Assembly: GCA_023238725.1 (NCBI GenBank)
Contig: CM041553.1
Span: 21,634,001 to 21,698,000 of the forward strand
Direction of reading: 5' to 3'
DNA: 64,000 nucleotides
From: Scortum barcoo
Taxonomy: Eukaryota > Chordata > Actinopteri > Centrarchiformes > Terapontidae
The position numbers and the translations under genes are program-made. Shown one piece after another: positions 63,601 to 64,000 of the stretch (position 1 is its first letter; each line of letters begins with the position of its first letter). The notes beneath the pieces were generated by a model. It did no database searches. It was not told the origin of the DNA and saw only the letters and a program-made list of their open reading frames with translations.

Positions 63601-63957
63601 GGTTACTCTGCACTGTCATAATTCTAGTTTTACAGTTTGATGGAACCACCAGATGTGGAGCGAGCAGGCGGCAAGCGTACAGTTACACTCGCACTCCACA
63701 CACTCACCTGTGTAACACAGAAAATGCCCTCTAATATAAAAAATACGGCCTAATTATGTTTGTGCATATGTGTGTCTGTGTGTTGCAGTAACAGCACATC
63801 AGGAGGTTCCTACATTAAGCAATGCTGCAAGGGTTTCTGCATCGACATTCTGAAGAAAATAGCAAGGAACGTCAAGTTCACTTACGACCTCTACCTGGTC
63901 ACAAATGGAAAGCACGGCAAGAAGATCAACAATGTGTGGAACGGCATGGTTGGAGAG
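10527..63957 (+). CDS. grin2a: grin2a-like NMDA receptor subunit GluN2A, 5' part (9 coding exons, joined)
   Basis: GluN2 subunits pair with GluN1 to form glutamate-gated, Mg2+-blocked cation channels at excitatory synapses. Join: 10527-10748, 10843-11001, 52335-52504, 52633-52767, 52878-52977, 54386-54591, 58095-58209, 58322-58524, 63789-63957. The frame is open throughout and all introns are GT-AG. The product so far is 493 residues: signal peptide 1 to about 21, amino-terminal domain to about 395, then the start of the S1 lobe. ATD disulfide cysteines (C76, C312) and S1 cysteines (C424, C431, C449, C450) are present. GluN2A rather than 2B/2C/2D is supported by K225 in SKDEAV, by VSYDDWEY and by [10 protein letters not shown]. 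Teleosts often keep two copies (grin2aa, grin2ab); I cannot tell which this is. The remaining exons lie past the window. Human comparisons are from memory. Confidence 0.94.
10749..10842 (+). other. intron 1 (94 bp), extra relative to mammalian GRIN2A
   Basis: This very short phase-0 intron has donor gtgagg and acceptor tcccaag. It separates ...SVITQ from VCEL.... As I recall the human gene, codons 1 to 138 sit in one exon (c.1-414), so this intron has no counterpart there. Reading through it breaks the protein, so it must be removed. No embedded element is visible. Confidence 0.88.
10843..11001 (+). CDS. grin2a: grin2a-like coding exon 2: ATD lobe R1
   Basis: Residues 75-127, exactly 53 codons, phase 0 at both ends. 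It begins VCEL, with C76 matching the cysteine that bridges to C312 in exon 6 (human C87-C320). It then reads [20 protein letters not shown], almost invariant in GluN2A and 2B, and ends with [14 protein letters not shown]117 matches human H128, a zinc ligand of the high-affinity GluN2A site. The exon ends where the first coding exon ends in mammals (after MADK, c.414), and the donor gtgagt opens the giant intron. Confidence 0.95.
12151..12199. repeat. (TG)n(GA)n microsatellite
   Basis: TG repeats to about 12172 followed by GA repeats to 12199. Confidence 0.95.
12225..12545 (+). mobile_element. tRNA-derived SINE (fish type), degraded
   Basis: A tRNA-like head has a B-box-like ggcttgaatcccc at 12278-12290. 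It is followed by the characteristic segment gaggtacttaacccccgact and a 3' part with cagtggcc and gtgtgaagcctgtaa. This order (B box, cacttaaccccc, cagtgg, tgtgtgaatg-like tail) is that of abundant teleost SINEs. It ends near an A-rich stretch (aaataaaaaag). No target duplication was identified. Confidence 0.6.
12734..13508. mobile_element. inverted-repeat fish element, two halves separated by about 500 bp
   Basis: The left end (agccgcaactaaggattg, then ttttcattatctgttgatt) and the right end (gattaatgacagaaaggatt to catcgatgaatcgtctctgc) match the two ends of a family whose ends read gctgcaactaacgattattt. The interior 12830-13335 looks unrelated and includes a TA run at 13298-13322, so the copy is interrupted or diverged. 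Two other copies are at 49360-49605 and 59988-60257. Confidence 0.55.
17090..17240. repeat. fragment of a common fish interspersed repeat
   Basis: The phrase attcaattggattgagatc, then tggtgact, closely resembles a sequence found in a widespread teleost transposon family. Surrounding sequence is diverged; class uncertain. Confidence 0.4.
21223..21249. repeat. 27-bp T homopolymer followed by G5
   Basis: Uninterrupted T run. It could be the tail of a minus-strand retro-insertion, but no recognisable body follows. Confidence 0.9.
22025..22056. repeat. (AC)n microsatellite
   Basis: Pure CA run in intron 2, in a pyrimidine-rich neighbourhood (22140-22320). The long overlapping open frames here are low-complexity artefacts. 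Confidence 0.95.
24110..24730 (+). mobile_element. L2/CR1-type LINE reverse transcriptase remnant
   Basis: Conceptual translation in shifting frames gives the linker [13 protein letters not shown], then [20 protein letters not shown] (RT N-terminal region), [12 protein letters not shown] at 24478-24513 (RT motif A with Asp) and [10 protein letters not shown] at 24640-24669 (RT motif B). Stops and frameshifts are numerous, so it is a fossil. Order and motifs match LINE ORF2 of L2/CR1-like clades; the exact family is unresolved. Sense orientation relative to the host gene. Confidence 0.7.
25179..25280. repeat. fish interspersed repeat fragment
   Basis: agtcaaactttagtaatcct, actggggaaatttgtcctct and gcatttgacccatcc form a phrase I recognise from many teleost genomic sequences. 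Short and without clear ends. Confidence 0.5.
26490..26930 (+). mobile_element. possible LINE 3' remnant
   Basis: The terminal reading [18 protein letters not shown] resembles the conserved C-terminus of L2/CR1 ORF2 (FKS-LKTHLFSLAF type), and upstream PDYCSSLH resembles the LDYCNSLL motif. The intervening sequence is poorly matched. Low certainty. Confidence 0.35.
30720..31225 (+). mobile_element. ancient RTE/Rex3-like LINE fragment
   Basis: Readings such as [20 protein letters not shown] (compare IAGSKSDLF and [11 protein letters not shown] of the intact-looking Rex3 copy at 36.9 kb), [20 protein letters not shown] and [12 protein letters not shown] (compare [20 protein letters not shown] and [12 protein letters not shown]) align across RT motif B to the region after the active site. 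It is strongly diverged and full of frame changes, so far older than the Rex3 copy 3.7 kb downstream. Confidence 0.65.
31645..31707. repeat. (AT)n microsatellite
   Basis: Long AT run; a small atttacat-type tandem lies at 31498-31526. Confidence 0.95.
32800..33205. repeat. polypurine (GA-rich) tract
   Basis: About 400 bp dominated by gagaga, gaaaga and gagga runs on the + strand, interrupted near 32945-32975 and 33030-33080. Apparent open frames are low-complexity. Confidence 0.85.
34478..34489 (+). repeat. left target-site duplication of Rex3 element
   Basis: gttacttattca, identical to 37896-37907, directly flanking the element. Confidence 0.88.
34490..37895 (+). mobile_element. Rex3 (RTE clade) LINE, near full length, inactivated
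   Basis: About 3.4 kb in host-gene sense orientation, bounded by 12-bp direct repeats. Order: GC-rich 5' region, APE-like endonuclease, reverse transcriptase, C-terminal region rich in GRPRTRW, then a short GATGAA repeat tail (37870-37895). Rex3 identity: sites resembling the commonly used RTX3 PCR primers, as I remember them, occur at 36498-36517 and 36942-36962. Several frameshifts break the ORF (near 34957-34990, 35160-35215, 36380, 36565-36590, 37060, 37140 and beyond). Near-complete length and identical target duplications suggest a recent insertion. It raises local GC content sharply above the flanks. Confidence 0.92.
34611..37860 (+). pseudogene. Rex3 ORF: endonuclease-reverse transcriptase, frameshifted
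   Basis: Readable blocks: [10 protein letters not shown] (34926-34955, endonuclease start), [12 protein letters not shown] (about 35011-35046), [19 protein letters not shown] (about 35339-35368), [11 protein letters not shown] and [10 protein letters not shown] follows: [19 protein letters not shown] (about 36510-36565), [26 protein letters not shown] (motif A, about 36757-36790) and [13 protein letters not shown] (motif B, about 36934-36975). The catalytic A-D-D box is destroyed by a frame change at 37060-37070 (reads FAWMM). C-terminal blocks [20 protein letters not shown] and [14 protein letters not shown] are spread over different frames. No functional enzyme can be made. Confidence 0.9.
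37896..37907 (+). repeat. right target-site duplication of Rex3 element
   Basis: gttacttattca, the exact copy of 34478-34489, right after the GATGAA tail. Confidence 0.88.
38160..38345. repeat. direct repeat pair about 140 bp apart
   Basis: ttaatgatggccagaggtgt near 38172 recurs as ttaatgatggccagcggtgc near 38311. The surrounding DNA is of normal complexity, so this is not a microsatellite. Possible paired binding sites or an old local duplication. Confidence 0.6.
39252..39280. repeat. G12 and A12 homopolymers
   Basis: Twelve G at 39252-39263, then tgcgc, then twelve A. Its length is prone to sequencing or assembly error. Confidence 0.9.
41881..41918. repeat. (GT)n microsatellite
   Basis: GT run; similar shorter tracts lie at 41584-41606, 41738-41752 (CA), 43321-43341 and 48617-48642. 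Confidence 0.93.
41978..41990. promoter_or_regulatory. X-box-like RFX motif
   Basis: ttgccatggtaac matches the palindromic RFX consensus (GTTGCCATGGYAAC) at all but the first base. It lies in non-repetitive intronic sequence (41940-42010). Binding is inference. Confidence 0.35.
46130..46870. promoter_or_regulatory. CpG-richer intronic patch with repeated gttaaatact-type units
   Basis: CpG clusters (cggccgcgctgccg, ctccgcgccg, gcgccgtccccgttcgc, gtaacgcgggcgg) stand out from AT-rich flanks. Four related words (gttaaatgctat, gttaaatactac, gttaaatactga, gctaaatgctat) occur between 46200 and 46360. It may be an intronic CpG island or enhancer, or an unrecognised old transposon. No exon with plausible coding content found. 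Confidence 0.25.
47258..47391. mobile_element. MITE-like inverted-repeat element
   Basis: Outer arms acattttgac (47258-47267) and gtcaaaatgt (47382-47391) are reverse complements. So are inner arms aggtgtaattaataa (47301-47315) and ttattaattacacct (47352-47366). The phrases fit a short palindromic repeat family seen in teleosts; the true ends may extend beyond. A separate small hairpin, ctgtctaattatttagacag, lies at 47611-47630. Confidence 0.6.
49360..49605. mobile_element. second copy of the ctgcaacta/ttttcattatcgatt family
   Basis: gtaactaattataattttca, ttatcgattgatggatcaat, then ataaaatgtcaaacaaaatg and acaaacccaaggctatag follow the same order as the family consensus that I recall from teleost genomes. 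The right end is degraded. Confidence 0.55.
52282..52334 (+). repeat. imperfect 25/28-bp tandem duplication at the 3' splice site of coding exon 3
   Basis: gctgctggcctgtgttt followed by cgttgcag (52282-52306) is repeated as gctgctggcctgtgtttt followed by ccagttgcag (52307-52334). Both copies end in ttgcag. Splicing at the first copy would add 28 nt and reach a stop (GGA AGC TGA) within 12 codons. The second copy gives the conserved reading frame. Confidence 0.85.
52335..52504 (+). CDS. grin2a: grin2a-like coding exon 3: ATD lobe R1/R2
   Basis: Residues 128-183 plus two bases of codon 184. It starts [16 protein letters not shown] and includes [21 protein letters not shown], matching human [13 protein letters not shown] and [20 protein letters not shown]. 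The acceptor TTGCAG at 52329-52334 gives one more residue before STFF than human. A CAG at 52326-52328 is also in frame and would add L-Q. The better polypyrimidine context of the downstream site makes me prefer 52335. The donor is gtaatg, phase 2. It corresponds to the first part of human exon c.415-1007. Confidence 0.93.
52505..52632 (+). other. intron 3 (128 bp), extra relative to mammals
   Basis: Phase-2 intron, donor gtaatg, acceptor gttacag, within codon 184. It contains a CCACCAC run but no recognisable element. The mammalian gene is uninterrupted here as I recall it. Confidence 0.88.
52633..52767 (+). CDS. grin2a: grin2a-like coding exon 4: ATD lobe R2
   Basis: Completes S184 and runs [15 protein letters not shown] to [14 protein letters not shown], ending inside V229. 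Human GluN2A has SFVGWDMQNVITLDT and [14 protein letters not shown]225 corresponds to human K233, part of the GluN2A zinc-binding pocket and absent from the other GluN2 subunits, so this residue supports the GluN2A call. Donor choice: gtgagt at 52768 is the better consensus; shifting two bases earlier to gtgtga gives the same protein. The flanking introns are only 128 and 110 bp. Confidence 0.94.
52768..52877 (+). other. intron 4 (110 bp), extra relative to mammals
   Basis: Phase-2 intron, donor gtgagt, acceptor tcgacag, inside codon V229. It is pyrimidine-rich with no embedded element. Confidence 0.88.
52878..52977 (+). CDS. grin2a: grin2a-like coding exon 5: ATD lobe R2
   Basis: Residues 230-262: [20 protein letters not shown] followed by [13 protein letters not shown]. 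The 100-bp exon runs from gacag|g to GAG|gtactg and ends in phase 0. Human has [20 protein letters not shown] and SLVSGNTELIPKE, the same length. D258 lies where human GluN2A has E266, a zinc ligand; Asp is a conservative change that could still coordinate. The exon is internal to the single mammalian exon c.415-1007. Confidence 0.94.
52978..54385 (+). other. intron 5 (about 1.4 kb), extra relative to mammals
   Basis: Phase-0 intron between TPE and VFPLG, donor gtactg, acceptor cctctcag. It carries an inverted-repeat-ended interspersed element at 53156-53530. The rest is AT-rich and featureless. Confidence 0.88.
53156..53530. mobile_element. non-autonomous inverted-repeat fish element
   Basis: Perfect 18-bp inverted arms: gatgagaagactgacacc (53172-53189) and its complement at 53484-53501. 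Outside them, cttggcgagagtca on the left and ccagtaagtgaataagc on the right match ends of a very abundant teleost repeat. The internal phrases ctatatctcatttgtttagc and ttatgtgacagactgtttct also fit it. It lies in intron 5, so it inserted after that intron existed. Confidence 0.72.
54386..54591 (+). CDS. grin2a: grin2a-like coding exon 6: ATD, hinge side
   Basis: Residues 263-330 plus two bases of R331. [20 protein letters not shown] and [20 protein letters not shown] align without gaps to human [22 protein letters not shown]274 equals human D282 (zinc site). C312 is the partner of C76. The stretch after SSCYS ([16 protein letters not shown]) is diverged and about five residues longer than in human. 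The donor is phase 2 at GCGCAG|gtgtgt, the same position and phase as the human boundary c.1007/1008, so this exon ends at an ancestral boundary. Confidence 0.95.
54592..58094 (+). other. intron 6 (about 3.5 kb), ancestral position
   Basis: Phase-2 intron at the position of the human c.1007/1008 intron. It holds TG-rich patches (54594-54620, 55040-55115) and a short direct repeat (aaacaggcaaatcct, twice at about 55140-55180). A less repetitive stretch at 57030-57180 may be conserved non-coding DNA. No other gene is seen. Confidence 0.88.
58095..58209 (+). CDS. grin2a: grin2a-like coding exon 7 (115 bp): ATD C-terminal strand
   Basis: Residues 331 (split) to 369: [20 protein letters not shown], then [18 protein letters not shown]. 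The length of 115 bp equals the human exon c.1008-1122, and the phases agree. Human has [31 protein letters not shown]. The human N-glycosylation sequon N-V-T-W is absent; the fish reads H-V-W-N-D. The acceptor is ttttcag and the donor gtaaca. Downstream intron 7 is 112 bp. Confidence 0.96.
58210..58321 (+). other. intron 7 (112 bp), ancestral position
   Basis: Phase-0 intron, donor gtaaca, acceptor within a CA tract, at the position of the human c.1122/1123 intron. Confidence 0.88.
58322..58524 (+). CDS. grin2a: grin2a-like coding exon 8: ATD-S1 linker and start of S1 lobe
   Basis: Residues 370-436 plus two bases of D437. [20 protein letters not shown] is the ATD end, with sequon N-G-T conserved. 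[20 protein letters not shown] opens the S1 half of the glutamate-binding domain. C424 and C431 match the S1 disulfide cysteines (human C429, C436). K409 lies where GluN2A and 2B have Ala (TLEEA) and 2C and 2D have Arg. The acceptor is the end of a short CA tract (cacacag), the donor gtaagt. Confidence 0.96.
58660..59000 (+). mobile_element. LINE reverse transcriptase fragment
   Basis: [20 protein letters not shown] (from about 58847) is RT motif B, and [15 protein letters not shown] (58926-58970) is the active-site strand with Y-A-D-D degraded to V-A-D-N and a stop between the blocks. Non-functional. The family is probably L2/CR1 or Rex1-like. Confidence 0.6.
59678..59860. repeat. common fish interspersed repeat fragment
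   Basis: taaaggaccagcgtgtacat, ttctacagtagcccagaatg, gacaaaccac and gctctagagagggcagtgtg are signature phrases of a widespread percomorph repeat, probably a non-autonomous DNA transposon. Confidence 0.6.
59988..60257. mobile_element. third and most complete copy of the inverted-repeat family
   Basis: The left end tagagctgaaacagtgagtt and the right end (aaatagttgatagttgcagc, then cta) are imperfect inverted complements with repeated ttaattgat and attaattga motifs. About 270 bp. It lies next to another repeat at 59678. Confidence 0.65.
60500..60930 (+). mobile_element. L2/CR1-type LINE ORF2 3' remnant
   Basis: Readings [23 protein letters not shown] and [15 protein letters not shown], preceded by [15 protein letters not shown], match the conserved block after the RT domain (LPV--RI-FKIL-L-FKAL-G-AP-YL). 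Frames shift repeatedly. It is GC-richer than its surroundings. Confidence 0.65.
63279..63297. repeat. (GT)n microsatellite
   Basis: Short GT run in intron 8 followed by a GA-rich stretch (63350-63430). Confidence 0.85.
63789..63957 (+). CDS. grin2a: grin2a-like coding exon 9: S1 ligand-binding lobe
   Basis: Residues 437-493. DNST keeps the human sequon (NNST). Next come [20 protein letters not shown] with C449 and C450 (S1 disulfides), then [20 protein letters not shown] and WNGMVGE. H479 in GKHGKK corresponds to human GluN2A H485, a glutamate-site residue. The exon is 169 bp, with acceptor tgttgcag and donor gtactt. It ends in phase 0 after GE, matching human c.1497. Exons for the rest of S1, the channel and S2 are outside the window. 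Confidence 0.96.
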
Positions 63958-64000
63958 GTACTTCCTGCCTGTCTTTCTCTTACTACAATACAATATCAGC

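Larger units (their letters stand above)
58525..63788 (+). other. intron 8 (about 5.3 kb), ancestral position
   Basis: Phase-2 intron, donor gtaagt, acceptor tgttgcag. It contains a LINE reverse-transcriptase scrap (58.84-58.98 kb), two adjacent fish interspersed repeats (59.68-60.26 kb) and a LINE 3' remnant (60.5-60.93 kb). A GT tract lies at 63279-63297. 61.0-63.2 kb is otherwise AT-rich and unremarkable. Confidence 0.86.

Overview
The window comes from a ray-finned fish, most likely a percomorph teleost. The evidence is the type of interspersed repeats (Rex3/RTE, L2-like LINEs, fish tRNA-type SINEs, small inverted-repeat elements), long dinucleotide tracts, and split vertebrate exons with GT-AG introns. 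There is no prokaryotic content.

The only host gene I can support is the 5' part of a grin2a-like gene (NMDA-type glutamate receptor subunit GluN2A) on the + strand. Nine coding exons join without a frame break: 10527-10748, 10843-11001, 52335-52504, 52633-52767, 52878-52977, 54386-54591, 58095-58209, 58322-58524 and 63789-63957. They encode about 493 residues: signal peptide, amino-terminal domain and the first part of the S1 ligand-binding lobe. The pore, S2 and C-tail lie beyond the right edge. GluN2A fits better than 2B, 2C or 2D because of the [25 protein letters not shown] and NNVWNGM-GE segments and the lysine of the GluN2A zinc site.

Layout. 1-10523 is non-coding upstream or 5' intronic DNA: a degenerate roughly 125-bp periodic repeat, a TG/TA microsatellite, a perfect hairpin and a CpG-richer patch near 8.3-8.8 kb. 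10524-11001 holds coding exons 1-2. 11002-52334 is one 41-kb intron. It carries LINE, SINE and small inverted-repeat remnants, a nearly complete but broken Rex3 element at 34490-37895 with a 12-bp target-site duplication, a 400-bp polypurine stretch and several non-repetitive stretches that may be conserved regulatory DNA. 52335-63957 holds coding exons 3-9, with more transposon debris in introns 5 and 8.

Most interesting points: (1) four introns interrupt sequence that, from memory, mammalian GRIN2A carries in two uninterrupted coding exons; (2) two of five high-affinity zinc ligands of the amino-terminal domain are changed; (3) the acceptor of coding exon 3 is preceded by a tandem copy of itself; (4) the intronic Rex3 copy is recent and close to full length but has a broken reverse transcriptase active site. 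I did not find a novel defence or mobile system.
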